From Panagrolaimus kolymaensis (Eukaryota; Nematoda; Chromadorea; Rhabditida; Panagrolaimidae): 64,000 nt of DNA. Both the position numbers and the translations under genes were made by a program. Of this stretch, positions 37,901 through 51,470 are shown piece by piece. The notes beneath the pieces were generated by a model. The model ran no database searches. It was not told the DNA's origin and was given only the letters and a program-made list of their open reading frames with translations. The stretch is from positions 186,001-250,000 of the forward strand of contig JAJQJQ010000076.1 of NCBI GenBank assembly GCA_028622995.1. The letters run 5' to 3'. Each line of letters begins with the position of its first letter. The stretch's first letter is position 1.

Positions 37901-40900
37901 GAAATAATAATTCTGAATACATTAGCCTCGAAATTAATCAAAATAAACCAAAATTAATTATGAATTTGGGTAAAGGTCCTATCACCGCTGTTTTACCAAC
38001 GTGAGTTTCTTTTTTTAGTTTTATAAAAACTAAGTTTCAATGAAAATATTTTTAGCGAAGTTAATGACAATCAATGGCGAGAATTAATTGTTCGTCGAGC
38101 TGCAGGTCATGTAGTTTTTGAAATTTCTAAACCCCTTAGTGATGAAATTGATAAGCACACCGAAGTGAATACCCAAGATGCTAATGCCATACTTAATCTT
38201 GATCCTAATTCTCATCGAGTCCTTGTTGGTGGTTTTCCCCAAAACTTCCGGGTACCTTCCACAATTTCTGATCAAACATTCACCGGCGATGTGGATACTT
38301 TAAGAATTAATGGAATGTTAATTGGTTTATGGAATGGTAAAAAATCTGGCCATGTCCTTGGTGCTCCACATCGTCCATTGGTTGCTTATGAAGCAAGCGA
38401 AGAAAATGCAGTTAGTTTCGATGGAGATGGATATCTTCAAATTGGTGTTGGTTCATGGAATCTTCGAAAGCGAACAACCATCCTTCTTTCATTTATGACT
38501 TATTCCCCCGATGGTTTACTTTTCTTTGTCGGCAAAGATGTTAGTTTTTTTTATTTGTTTGCTTAAGTTAATTGACTCTATTGTTTCTTATTCTCTTGTT
38601 TTTTTACAGCACGATCAACTTGTTGTTGAACTTACTGGCGGTCGAGTAAGTCTTTCGTTTGATTTGGGATCAGGCGTTGGTAGACTTACGAGCAACAATG
38701 AAAATTACAATGATGGAAAATGGCATATTGTTCACATTAATCGTGTTGAACGACAAGCTAAACTTGAAGTGGATGGACTTGATGTAATTGAAGGTGAATC
38801 CCCAGGTACTATGTTTGAAATGAGTGTCTCAGATTCCATTTATCTTGGTGGCCTTCCACAAGGTGTTGAAGCGTATGTTTTAAAAATTTCTACCAAAAAA
38901 TTAGTAAAAACTTTGTAATTTATTTTTTTAGTCGATTTACTGTTCAACCATTCCGTGGATGTTTGAAAAATCTTAAAATTGATTCAGAATATGCAAATCT
39001 TGCTCATTCTAAAGCAGCTAAAGGTATACAACCATCATGTCCTTACACCCATGTACGAATTGCTTCAATGATTTCTGAACGAGCTCGAATGACTCTTGGA
39101 AAGTTAAATGCAAAAGACAGCTTTGATTTATCCATTCGATTCCGAACTGAACAAACAATCGCTCATATTGTTAGTGTATTGTCGGCCGAAAATGTGAGTT
39201 AATCGCTACCTTTTTCTTCTCCCTTTTTTAACTTTTTTGTTTGTTTGCGAAAAGTACTGTATTTAATTTTTTATAGGAAAATGTTTTGCAAGCAATTTAT
39301 GATAATGGAAAAGTTATTGTTGGAATAAATGGCGATGATGAAAAGGTTGAAGTTCCATTAACGGATGGAAATGATGGAGCATGGCATTATTTAACAATTT
39401 CACGAAAATCTGATGAAGTTATTGTTACTTTGGATGATAGTATTTCCCATAAAGGAGCAATCGCAGATTCCAATGATTATTTACCATCTGATTCATTGCA
39501 AATTCAATTAGGCAAACATGAAGATGGCAAACATTTTGTTGGATGCATTGCTGATGTTGTTTGGAATGGTGCATTAACCAATTTTGCTACCGTAAGCTTT
39601 GCCATATTTTCTATGGAAATTTTTAAAGATTGATTTTTTTAGTATACTGCAAATGAAATAAAATTAACTGAATGCACAATGCAAAATAAATCTGCATTTA
39701 ATTCCACAGCTATGGCTTCACCAGGACAAAAACCTGTAGATGAAGATGCTAAAGTTCTTCCAACAGAAGAAATTGTCACTACAACCATTGCTCCAAAAAC
39801 TTCAAGCGTCCCATCACCCGTTAGAAAACCCGATGAATGCGCCCTTTCTCTCACTCCTCATGGGCTTCGTGAAGATTCAGCTGGATTCCGATTTGGCACA
39901 GTTAAAGGTTCACGATTAGAATTTGATCGAGCTTCGGGTGATCTTGATAGAAATTTAATTTTCTCTGTTCAATTACGCGCTATCGCAACAAATGGATTTA
40001 TTTTATTTGTTTCAAATGAAAAACAAACTGATTTTATTACCATGTTTTTAAATAATGGCTTAGTTAATTTCATGTTTGGTCAACCAAGTCATTTTGTAAG
40101 TTCCCAAAAATATTTTAAACTTTTAATATAAAATTTATTTGATTTCTAGGTCCACCTTATTAGCTCCACGAGCATGCTTGATAATGAATGGCACACAGTT
40201 AAAATTGAACGTGAAGGCAGTGCAGCTGCACTTTATATTGATGGAAATCAAGAAGCCAATAATCGTTCTGAAGGGCTTGAAGATGTTGAAGTTCAACCTC
40301 CTCTTTTCATTGGTGGTCTCTCACAGGAATCTGTTCCAATTCGATCTAAAATCTTTAACAACAGAAAAGATTTGGTGAGAAAAATTTTTTTAGCTTTAGA
40401 AAAACTTGTTTTTAATTTTGCTTTTTGCAGCCAATTCGAAGTGAATTTGGTGGATGCTTGAGAGATTTTAAAATTAATGGAAAAAAATTCGATAATGCCG
40501 CCCGTGAATTCGGTGTAGTTCCATGTTCAGAAGTAAAAGAATCAGGTTTATACTTTGGAAAAGAAGGCGGCTATGCTGTGCTTGAACAAGAATTTGTTTT
40601 CACATCAAATTATGCAATTGAAATGGAAATTCGTCCTCGAACCAAAAATGCCCTTTTACTTTCCGTTGGAGTTTTGGAATTTGCATCGGTTCACATTCAA
40701 AATGGTAATGTTGTATTTATGATTGATATGGGAAGTGGAACTTATAATGTTTCCGCCATGTTTACTGCTTCCAATTCCATTTGTGATGGACATTGGCATC
40801 ACATCAAGGTAATCCCCCCAAAAAACTTAACTCGGTTGTAAACAAAAAAAGTTTTTTTAGGTAACAATGAAGAAAAACATTATCACTATTTCCGTTGATC

Positions 40901-41142
40901 AACGAAGCACCATGACTTTCACCAAAAAGGGTAAAGACGTGGTTGGAAAAGATAAACTTTACTTTGGTGGAGTTCCACGCGGCATGAAAATTCGAAGCCC
41001 TATCAAAGCTGAACCATATATTGGATGCGTTCGAAATGTCGCTTATCTTCCAAATGCAAAGAATGATGGCCGAATTGAATATAAAATGGAAAATTTGGTC
41101 ACTTTTGGTGATGTTATCAAAGATCACTGCCCTCTCAATTAA
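28979..41142 (+). CDS. epi-1: Laminin alpha chain, alpha-3/5 (EPI-1) type, complete
   Basis: Eighteen exons: 28979-29144, 29200-29300, 29634-31367, 31421-31966, 32021-32404, 32456-32895, 32946-35595, 35654-35834, 35886-36029, 36077-38000, 38056-38539, 38610-38872, 38932-39193, 39277-39591, 39643-40095, 40150-40374, 40431-40808, 40861-41142. All junctions keep frame and encode 3643 aa, close to the roughly 3670 aa of C. elegans EPI-1. In order: signal peptide; LN polymerisation domain (about 30-286); tandem EGF-like LE repeats; a domain-IV-like globular region (about 850-1395); LE repeats; an L4 domain (about 1590-1775); LE repeats to about 2135; coiled-coil domains II/I (about 2140-2680); and five LG modules with a Pro/Thr/Ser linker between LG3 and LG4 (about 3205-3260). 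A polybasic RRRRKKR sits at 2420-2426 in the coiled coil. The chain trimerises with beta and gamma chains to build basement membranes; LG domains bind integrin and dystroglycan. Polyadenylation signal at 41157-41162. Confidence 0.95.
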
Positions 41143-44100
41143 TTAAACATTTTTTTAATAAATATTTTTTTTAAATGCTTTTTTGTAACTTTTTTTTCTT
41201 TTTATTTTTAAAATAAAATAAAGTAAATTTTCATAGTTTTTTCTTCGACTGATTTTCTTCTTTGCACAATTCTCGAAAATATGTATCTAATATTTGTGGA
41301 CTCAACAACGAGCAACAAACAGCAAGCATTCATTTTTTTGACAAGCAAGCAACAAAAGCGTTCCTTCCAATCATTGAAAAATAAAAATAAAAAAGTGCAG
41401 TGGATTGCCTCAAGTATATTTCTCGCACAGCAGGTTTTATGTATGTATATATTGAGTAAACTCTCTAACTCTACGGTCATTTAAAAAAAGACAATAATGT
41501 AAAAAAAATCATTGTGCCTTTTTTGGTTATATAATACCATATTATTATTATTATTGTTAGTATTTAAGGACAATAAATTAATTGACAACACAATAAAATC
41601 TTAATCTCTTTTCCTGGGCTATGGATTAGCATTTAAGGAAGCGATTAGCATTATTAGTCATGATGGCTTTAGAATAAAAAAATAGAGAAGGTGGAGGCGG
41701 AAAATACAAGGGTATATTTATTCGATATGTATCATTTGTCAATTAAAAATATATTGAGAATGGTTTAGTTTTTTAGTTTAGGGTCATTAAAGGTACATAG
41801 AAAAATATTATTTTATTTTCTTGTAAAAGATGTTTTATTATTTTAGCCGCTCAATTGATTCCTAAATCATCATGAAATCATGAATATCGGAAGTCCGCGT
41901 AAATGACTCTCTATATTTTTTTTAAACCAATAAAAACCAATCTGCGACAAAGAAAAAAATAAAGAAGCTATACATCCTTGGTTGTTTTTTTCCATGGTGT
42001 CAAAAAAAGTTTTTTTGCGCGAAATGACCTCACAATTTTTTTCTTTCATTGCATTGACTCTTCTTTTTTTCGGCATCGCCAAATACCATTTTAGCACCTT
42101 CTAAATTTCTAAAGACCTACAAATTTTCTTAAAAGTTTTAAACAAAAGCGGCTTTTATTTTTGAAAAGGAGACAAACCATGACTTAAGTTTTTTCTAACC
42201 TTCCCTTTAATGGTGTTAAAAGGTGGCGAAAGCAACACAAAAAAACAATAGGCATTACAACAGATTTCTTGGGAAAAGCGGAAAATAAAAGCCAAAAAAA
42301 TAGTTTAGACTGTTTCAAAAAAATAAATAAACAGAAGTTGCAAAATGTTTAATTTTTCTTTACCTTTTGTAAATCTTCCACTTGTCTTCGTCGGCGGCAA
42401 AAGAAAAAAAAATGAGGAGTGTCCTCAGATTTTTTTATTTCTGGTAAAGCGTTAAAAAGCCTTTACATTTTTACCTTTTCCTTTCATTTTTTTTTATGAA
42501 AAGGAAAATAAAGCCACTTATAATTGTGAAAAATCACCTTTATTTTATTTTTTTTTATTATTGCTGAACATGTGCCATCTTCTTTTTTGTTTCTTCGAAA
42601 AAACATTCGCAATTCTATTTTTCTTCTTTTTTCGAGAGAAGTAGAAGAGATATTAATCCTTTTTTTAGTCGCGCAACAACATGGCTTTTGATTGTTGCTT
42701 TTGCTGCTTCTGTTGTTATGTTATGTTGTTTTTTTTATTGTGGCCGAAAAAAATGAAAAGCAAAGTGATTTGTATTTTTTTCGTTTCTTGTTGTTGCCGA
42801 CACCTTTTCCTTTTTTTACTCTTCCATGTTGTTTTGTTTTTCAATTGCCTTTTTTAAAAGTAATTTGCGGATTACCAATCTTTTTTTATCTTTCTTGAAA
42901 TATGATTCTATTAAAATTTCTATCTGAAACAGTTAGTTTTAAAAGAAATGAAAAAAAGAGCTGTGAAAAAACATTTCGGCATCTTTCCTTTTTTATTTCT
43001 TCTTCTGTATATAAAAATCCCTAATCTCAAAATTAGCAAATCTTCCATTTTTTCTCCATCAAAAAAAAATGATGGCGGCTGTGCAAAAATTTGTTTCTAT
43101 TTTTTTCTTCTTCTTTTGTTTCATATCACATTTTTGCCGCTTTTATTTTAGCTTTGTTCTTTCTAATGAGAAACGGAAAGGCAAAGCCAAAAAGTTAGTG
43201 CTACTACCAACACACTTGCTTATATCTCTGGAAGAATGATTGGTAGAAAAATGATTGATGATTATTTTTTTGGCGATTTTATGACCATGTTAAACAAGAG
43301 ATTTTAATTGACAGATCTTCTAGTTTTATTCTTTTGCAGAAAATTTTACGGTAGTTTTTTTTTCTTTTAGTTTTATTTCTACGTAAAAATATTTCTTTAA
43401 GTTGCACTTTTTTAAACTAAAGAAAAATTTATTGCGTGATAACCTCTTAACTAAAATGCCAAAATTAACTAAGGACAGTTTATTTTTTTCTCCCAAAAAA
43501 AAACACGGATTAATTGAATCCTTGCAATCTTTGTTCCATTTTTACTATGAAATTTTTTTCTTTCTTGGTTTACTATTTTTATTTTTTTCCAAAAATAAAC
43601 TTTTTCCTCCTCCCCAAATAGTTTCTAATAAAAAAAATTTCTAAATCCTTTTTAATCTCTACCTTCTTTTCTTCCACCCTCAGAGGTTGAGTTTGTACCC
43701 TTGCAATTGATAGGCCTATTGTTTACCGATTAGTAAAGAAAAAAAAGAAAAGAAATTTGCCTTTCTTTTTCAATAAAAATTATTGTTATTATTATTATTT
43801 CCGTTGGTCTTCGTCGTCCAACAGGTGACTGAAATGAAACTATTCTTTTCAAAATTATGATGTGTTCCAATTTTCTACATTTGTCGTCGTCGTCGTTGTC
43901 CACCAATTTCTTTGTCGTCCACCAAATAAAAAAGAAAGAAGAAGAACTTATTGAAGGTAAATTTTTTTTATTGTTTCGGCTTTTTGATTGCAATTGTGTC
44001 TTCTTCGTAGCTGCTTTTCTCTGACATGTCACCTTAAAGATGAACCCTCTGTTGGCCCTCTTTTTTTACTTGCTTGCTGACTCTCTCAAATCCACCACCT

Positions 44101-44763
44101 TCCTTTTCTTTTTCTTTTTTTATACAGTATACCTCAGGAGGAGCTATTAAGCGATCGTCAATTGGTTCACTCTTTTTATTTCTTTGAATTTTTTGAGTGC
44201 CCCGCCTTTTTTCCTTTTCCCACACTATTATTTTGCTTTGCTTTTTCTTTCTTATGTTTGTGTCAAATATACCAGCCGAAATACGACAACAACATAAATT
44301 AACTACTTGCTTCTTACCATAAACATTAAGAGCAAGATTTTGCCCCAAATAAATTTTTATAAACTTCTTTTTTTATACATACATATTATTTATAATAAAT
44401 ATATTAAACTCCGCCCTTTTTTTGTTCAAATGAAATTATATTTTTTTGTATGCCCAATTTGTCAATTTTCTTTTTCGATTATTATTATTATCGTATAAAC
44501 TATCAACACAAAAAATTTTACATTTATAAATAAAATAGTTTATTTCTTTTTCTTTCTTTTATTTTTTGTGTGCTAGTTTTTACAAAATATTGTCAAAATT
44601 TTGAGTACTTTTGTCGCGAGAATTTTTTCAAGTGCTTTAACGCAAACTTAAAAATAAAAAGATAAAAATCTTTGTTACTTTTTTAGAATCACTCGAGCTT
44701 CATTTTATTGTTTTCAATCAACTCTTATTTGCTGAATTACAGTAATCAACAAAGGGAGAAAAA
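41143..44763. other. Gene-free region of about 3.6 kb between laminin and the forkhead gene
   Basis: After the laminin polyadenylation signal no supportable exon is seen on either strand. An ATT repeat lies near 41541-41557 and a GTC/GTCGTC run near 43882-43899. The minus-strand open frames at 43730-44348 are Lys/Glu/Ser-rich artefacts of purine tracts. An ATTACAG acceptor at 44736-44742 lies 21 bases before the forkhead ATG. The region probably contains forkhead enhancers. Confidence 0.55.
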
Positions 44764-46259
44764 ATGGCTGCAAAATTTAGTATTAATGATATTTGCCCTG
44801 GTTTGATAAATGCAAATTTTGATATTAAAAGTAAGTTGCTTTTTTAATACCATTTTTTGCCAAACAAAATTCTTGATTTTTATGACCTCAAAGTCTTTTT
44901 TATTTTCTCGCTTATTTGCTATTTTTTGTTTTTGCTTAATTCAATATTTCATTATTATGCAAAAAAATAAAAATAGTGTGACCATTTGTACTGATAGTTG
45001 TAAAAATATAATATAATTAGTTTTTCATTAGCAGCAGTTTGATAGAGTTTATGATTTATGACTTTGACCACTTTTTATTTTTAGGAGGTCATCTCCATAA
45101 TGATGAAGGTGGTGGTGTTGCATCAACGACACAAAGGGGCCATAAAAGTTTTTGCAATGGTGATGATGGTGACCCAGAGGTGTCATCAAGTGTACAATCT
45201 GTTGCATCCTCATCTACCGCATCATCCACAACTTCATCGTTAATTCAATCAAATGATGAAATTGAAGTTGAAAGGCCTCCAAGCAGCGGAGCTGAAATTG
45301 AAAGTGAAGAAGGTGATCTTGTTGATGGCGAAGGCGATGTGGAAGTTGAAGGGGGTGGTGATAATTCCGAAGAAGGCAGACCCAGATTCAGTTATAATGC
45401 ATTAATTGCAATGGCTTTGAGAGAAAGTAAAACTGGAAAATTAACTTTAAATGGCATTTATGACTATATTATGACCAAATATCCTTTTTATCGGTAAGCC
45501 CGAAAAAATTTTAGCCCTAAAAAAAAAATATATTTTTTTAGTTCAAATAAAAGAGGCTGGCAAAATAGTATTCGACATAATTTATCTTTAAACAAAATAT
45601 TCCTCAAAATTCCAAGAAATTATGATGATCCCGGAAAAGGCAATTATTGGACTTTGGATGAATCATATGAAAATGAAATATCTATTGGTGATACCACTGG
45701 AAAACTTCGACGACGATCATCCAATAATCGAACTCGATATGATGTATTTAAACAATTTACTAATTCAGCGTTTAATAATCGACATTCGCGGTTTCATCCA
45801 TTTTCTTCTTCACAACATTTATTACCTCCAAATGCTTTGAATCATTTAACTTCGCAAATGCAACAACATTTTGGAAATTTTCATCAAAATTCTTTATTAT
45901 TTCCTTCAGCAGCAGCAAATTTTGCCATGGCTGCTGCAGCAGCGGCGGCAGCTAATGCCCTTTCAAATGGTAACAACGGTAATTCCCAGCAATCACAAAT
46001 GCCGCAAATATCTATGAACCATCAAGGCCTTCAAATACCTCCATCATCATCGATGTCAATGTCAATGCCATCACCATTTCCGCCGTCGGCGGCGATAACA
46101 AATTCAACAACAGCTGGTGCGCAACAAATACATCCTTCTCATCATCAACTTCATCAACATCCACTTTTTGTATTTTCACCTTCTATGACTGATGAAATTA
46201 TGCGGTTATGTATACCAAATAAAGAACAACAACAACCACAAAAACAGTCCATCATTTAA
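44764..46259 (+). CDS. fkh-2: Forkhead transcription factor, FoxG class
   Basis: Exons 44764-44830, 45085-45493 and 45542-46259 give 397 aa. The N-terminus ([20 protein letters not shown]) is followed by a Ser-rich and then strongly acidic stretch (about 75-120). The forkhead domain begins at residue 121 with [20 protein letters not shown]. It continues through [18 protein letters not shown], the recognition helix [20 protein letters not shown] and [12 protein letters not shown], and ends in wing 2 with [12 protein letters not shown], a FoxG hallmark. The C-terminal half is Gln/Asn/His/Ser-rich with a poly-alanine tract. FoxG factors act in anterior and neural patterning; in C. elegans the FoxG member is fkh-2 (pes-1 is a more divergent relative). 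One intron splits the domain after YPFYR. Confidence 0.85.
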
Positions 46260-48514
46260 TTAATTTATTTTTTAACTTTTAAATTTTCATTTTTTGCATG
46301 TATACATTTTTTTCTTGTTGCCTTTTTTATTCATATTTTTGAGCTTTAATGTACTAATAAAAGTTAAAGCCCAAAATCATGAAGAAAATTATTTTATTAA
46401 TTATGTTGTAAATGAGCTTATATTAAATGTCGCACAAAACATACTTTTTTATGCTTTCGCCTTTGCCAATGCCAATAAATTTTTATATTAATTTTTAAAA
46501 AATAAATAAATAAAAACACAATAAACAAAAATAATATTTTTATTTATAATAAAATATCTTTGCATTTTATTGGCGATAAAAATATTTAAAAAAGAAGAGA
46601 GAAGGGTAAATTATTTACAAAGCAACTTTTGGCACTTTTTTTTTGTTTTTCTCGGTTTCAAGTATCAAATAAAATTAATTTGATATCTTCTTTCTATCTA
46701 TTTTTTTTTAAACGGGATTAAAGGATTTTGTATAAAGCAAATGCCAACAGAAAAACAGTAGTGCCGCAGTTTTTTTCTCCACAAATGTTTTGAACTTGAG
46801 TTGATTCCTTTCTTTCTTTTTTTACTTTTGTCATTGCCGCCACAAACAGTTTTGATTGAACTTTTGTTTTTTTCCTTTCTTTCCAATCTAAACAGGCATC
46901 ATCATCAACAGACAAAAAAATTGCTTATGTATATTTTTTCTTGCTTTTTTGACTTTGCACTTTTTTCTTTATATAAATTGTTATGGTAAACAAAACAGCG
47001 ATTAACGCCTTTCTCATTTCTCACACTCTATATATGACCAGATTCCTCCATCTTACCGACCCAATTCCCAATTTTTTTGATATAAACATTTATAAAGGCT
47101 TAAATTGGCATTGCGCAAAGAAAGTTTTTGCTTGCATTTTTTCTATTTTTCTCGCCTGCTTTTTTAAGTATAAACTAAAAAAAATTTGCGGGAAAAATGA
47201 CAACAACATCGAAGATGAAATAAATAAAATTATTTTATAAGCTTTTTTATAAAAAAAAAAAAAGAAAAAAAAAGAAACAGAAACAATTGTTTACAGTAAT
47301 CCTTCCACTTTTTTTTCGAGGCAGCCAAGAAATAAAATAACAGAAAAATATTTCTTAACATTCATGTTTGTGGGGAAAACTTTTACGAAAAAATGCGTAT
47401 GTTATGTGAAAATAGAAAGTTAAAACGAAGAAAAAAAAAGTATGATTAGCAAAATATTTTAACAACAAAAATTATGATTGACAAGAAATAAAGGTAAAAA
47501 TGATGGCAGACAATGAATGAAGCAGGCATTAAAATTGTCGATGTCAAATCAATCAGAAAAGTAAAAAAGGAAAGAAATTTTTAAAAGCAAAGGTAGTAGA
47601 TGAGCACCTGGCATTTTTCCCTTTATTTTATTTAGTTTTATTTGTGGTATGTTTTCAACTCAAAAATCATAAGCAAAGAAAAAGATTTTGCAACAACTCT
47701 CAAACAATTTCTTGAAAATAAATTTATTTTGCAACTCTACTACCGTTGTTGATGTTTTTGAAATATTGCCAAAGAAAAATTTTAAGCTTTCATTTCTACC
47801 CTTTCATTAAGGCCACAAAAAATGAGAAACATGAAAACATAACGACACGAAGAGAATGACCTCAGCAGGTGTATCCGAAAAGTAAAGCGGTAATTAAACA
47901 GATTGCGTTCCTCCACTTTCAAAAAAAGGATGCCGCCGCTGAATAAGGTTACATGCTGTGCGTGTATTGTATTTTCTAAAAATATATACATTGTAATCAG
48001 TATACCGTTTTGACAAATTTTGCATAATAACAAAACAAAAAACAAAAGATTGTTTTATTAAAGGAAAATATAATATTTTGGGAAAATGGATTTTCTTCCT
48101 TCCAAAAGTTTTTAAAAAGTTTTAGTTGCTAATTTAATAATTTTCAAAGCAAATAATTTTAAGAAAATTACTTCAAGCTTTAATAACAAAGATGAAAGAA
48201 ATACTTTTCCGAAATCTTCAGAAAAAGTTTCTTCAAATTGGATTTTAAAACTGTCTTTAATTAAGTTGATTAACGGTAAATTTGTTCATGCAAATATTTT
48301 TGTTTGTGCGTCCATTTTAAAGCTAAAAACCTTCAGAAACATTTTCTGTTTCTCTAAAAAAAATTATTATGTTATTACGAAACATTTAAAAAAATTGTAC
48401 ATAAAAAATGATTAATTTATTGACCTTTTTTCTTTTGCACTAGCAAATTTTTTCTAATATAAAAATCAGAAACACAAAAGGAAATTATTTTTAATCATCA
48501 TTTTTTGTTTTAAA
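46260..48514. other. Gene-free region of about 2.3 kb downstream of the forkhead gene
   Basis: It contains forkhead 3'UTR sequence with AATAAA at 46501-46506 and A/T-rich DNA. No coding exon, RNA gene or repeat family could be supported. Confidence 0.55.
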
Positions 48515-51470
48515 ATGTTTTCCTTCAATTTTATGTTGTTCTTTGTTCTTTTATTTTATTTTTTTGATTCAAGTTTTTCACTATGGCTTTCGGAAGATGG
48601 AATCAAGCTGACACGTTTGAGAGACCATAATTGCAAAAGTTTGGGGTTTTCATGGTTAACTAAAAAAGGGAATACATTTATTCCTCATGAAACGTATTTT
48701 TTTTTTCAGTTTAAAATTATATTTGTTATTTTTGAACTATTTTAGTGTGATTCAAACTGATATCAACAAATTTTTTGATAAAAATAATACTTTTTGTTCG
48801 GGATATGTTGGAAATCAAGATTGTGAAGCTAAAATTGAAACTAAAAAAGATGAAAAATTGATTAATCAACCTGAATTAACTGAAGCAATAAAAAATGATA
48901 AAGGAAAAAATCGTGAAACATGCGAAGTAAGTTTTTGCTTTGAAGCTTTAGATTGAAATTATTTTTTTTAATTCAATTCCCAATTTTTTTTAAGCGAAAT
49001 AATAGACTTGATTTATTTTTAAAACAAATTTTTGTTTGTTCACGTTTTCCAAAAACTAAAGAAGGCGACGAAGGAATAGAGCCAAATGAAGCCCAGCTGA
49101 AATTTTTGAAAGAATACATTCGGCTCATAATATTAAAATATTGCTATGGCTATAAAGTTGTTGTTGAAAAGAAATACTTAAAAAATTTTATTGAATTTTT
49201 ATTTTTGATTAAAAATATGCCGAGATTAACTGTTTGCAGTCAACTTTCGACTAATACCATTTCGAATGATTGCATTGAAGATGTAAGAAATTTAACTATG
49301 ATTTTAATATTGTTTCTTGAGCGACCCTGTTTCAGCAAACTGATAACAATGTTGTATCAATGTGCTTTAGCCCCAATCCAAATGACATGTCTGAATCATT
49401 TTTTACTCATTTTTATGATCAAATTGATGCAAATCATACCGCAGAAATTGTGCTGGAAATGTTTGAAAAATTAGATCCCAATATGGTAAATAATCTCATT
49501 TTTCCTTCTCTTCTTATATCCATAAATATTTTTTTAGCGTGAATCCGCGATGACACCTGGAACTCCTGCTGGTGCCAGCATTGAAGATTTGAAAGAAATT
49601 GCTGTTTCTGCCCCAGAAATTAAAACTCAAATCAAGCATCTTGGCGCAATAAATATTCCACTTTCTCGAGAACTAATGATATCAAATTTATTGTTGAATA
49701 GTTTTGGAAAAGCTTTGAGAATTGTTCACAAAAAAATAGTGGCTTATTGCCATGGAGGCGAAACAAGAACGATCCACTTAAAACAATTTGACCCTGAATG
49801 TTCCGCTGAAGGTTTATGGCTTCGAACACCTTACACTTTGGGAATAACAGATTTTGATGATTTGTTAGTCGTGGAAAATATTAAAACTTGGATCAGATGT
49901 TTTTTAATTTTTATTACTTTTTCTGTGAATTTATATACTGTAAACTTTTTTATTGGAAAAATTCATTTTTAGAGAGCATTAATTTTAGTTTATAAATGTT
50001 CGAATCTCATCTCCTCGAATGCCTTACATTTCATCAAAGCTTATTCAATTGCTACTTTACTCCAACTTTCTATTTTTATTTGTGGATTTATTCATTATTT
50101 ATGATAGCATTTATCCCGTCGTTAAACAAGACGATTACATTGATTTTATTGCAATGAAAAATTTTGATGGTGATTTATGGGAAAATGTTACATATTATGT
50201 TAATATGGAAACCGTGCAAAATATTCTTTATTATGTAAGTCTTTCACAGTTCTCAGAGAAAAATTTAAATTTGCGTTGCAAAGTTTAAAAGAAAAAAACT
50301 TTAATTTTTTTCATTTTGACTCTTTTGTTTTTTTAGCGCTACGACGGCAATAACACGATGATGATAGAGCCAACTCTCAGCTCCACCATGGCTAATATCA
50401 TCCTAATCATACAAAATGTTTTGCTAAACATTTCAAGAACCTATTCTGCAATTATTTTGCTTTCCATCATGTGTTATGTCCTTTATGAACTTAGAACGGT
50501 AAAAAAAATAGCATCCAAACGTTTTAAAAATTTGAATATTTAGTCATTTTGTGGATATTTGAGTAAAAAAGCAGCTCGATGGTTTAAATATTCCATGTGT
50601 TTCTGTTTTGTGGTTGTAACTGCTGGCTACATTGTTGCTGGAGTTCTCGAATATTTTGTCATTGATTATATTAATCATGCCACAGAAAAAATGAATCACA
50701 CAGCGTAGGATATTTATTTTAAACCAAACACTTTTAAATAAAAAATATGTTTTTAGAATTTGCGAACAAGATGCAATAAAATCATATCAAATTAAAATGC
50801 ATAAATATATGATGACAACATTTTACATTCTCACAAGTTTAGCAACCATTATTCTTTTTGGTTATCATAAATTACAAGAAACTGTAGCTCCCGTGGTTCC
50901 ATCAAATTTGAGAGAAACAATGAGAAATACTTTGTTGAGTTTATTCTTGGCAACAGTGATTTATATTTTTTCTAATTTCTTTGTTACTTACACCGATTTG
51001 AGTTCACTTGGAAGAAGTTCAAAGTTAGAGTTTTTTTTTATTATTTTTTTTGCAGAAAAAAGCTATGTTTTTACAGGAAATTGGATAACGTTCAAATTGC
51101 AACTTTAACCACAACTTATCAATGGCTTTATTTGTTATCATTTGCTGATCCCATCATTCATCCAATAATTCTTATTTATCGAATCACAGCAATGAAAATT
51201 ACCCATCAACGTTTCAAAAAAAGTATGGCCAAATTTAGCTTTTCTCAATTTTTGAAAGATTTAATTATTCGCCTCCATCACAAATTTTACCCGGATAAAA
51301 AATTTATGGAACCAAATTACAATCGCTTTGGATCTGGAAACAAAAGAGTTTCAATTGTGCCCGAACCACCCAAAAAGCGATATCGAGTTTACAGCTTTCA
51401 AATGGATCAAGATATTAACAGCATGCTTGAAATATTGGAAAAACAAAAAAATTCTCCACATTTGCTTTAA
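48515..51470 (+). CDS. Unrecognised seven-helix membrane protein with a large secreted-type ectodomain
   Basis: Exons 48515-48693, 48746-48926, 48995-49282, 49336-49485, 49538-49939, 49989-50234, 50337-50498, 50544-50704, 50757-51023 and 51077-51470 give 809 aa. A signal peptide (about 1-22) precedes an ectodomain of about 360 residues with about 13 cysteines and several Asn-X-Ser/Thr sites, matching no domain I know. Seven hydrophobic helices follow: about 386-405 (IRCFLIFITFSVNLYTFINV), LLLYSNFLFLFVDLFIIY, ANIILIIQNVLLN through IMCYVLYEL, CFCFVVVTAGYIVAGVLEYF, TTFYILTSLATIILFGY, LLSLFLATVIYIFSNFFV and WLYLLSFADPIIHPIILIYR. The last resembles an altered NPxxY helix. The cytoplasmic tail is basic. 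The layout suggests a GPCR-like receptor, but that is inference. The exon 5 donor is ambiguous: GTAAAC at 49940 was preferred over GTGAAT further upstream. Polyadenylation signal at 51486-51491. Confidence 0.75.

Noticed and set aside
43730..44348. Two minus-strand open frames of about 100 codons each
   Set aside because: Lys/Glu/Ser-rich products of purine tracts, with no splice partners and no homology that I recognise.
49996..50020. GTTCGAATC, like a tRNA B-box
   Set aside because: It lies within a coding exon of the orphan receptor, with no A-box or cloverleaf around it.
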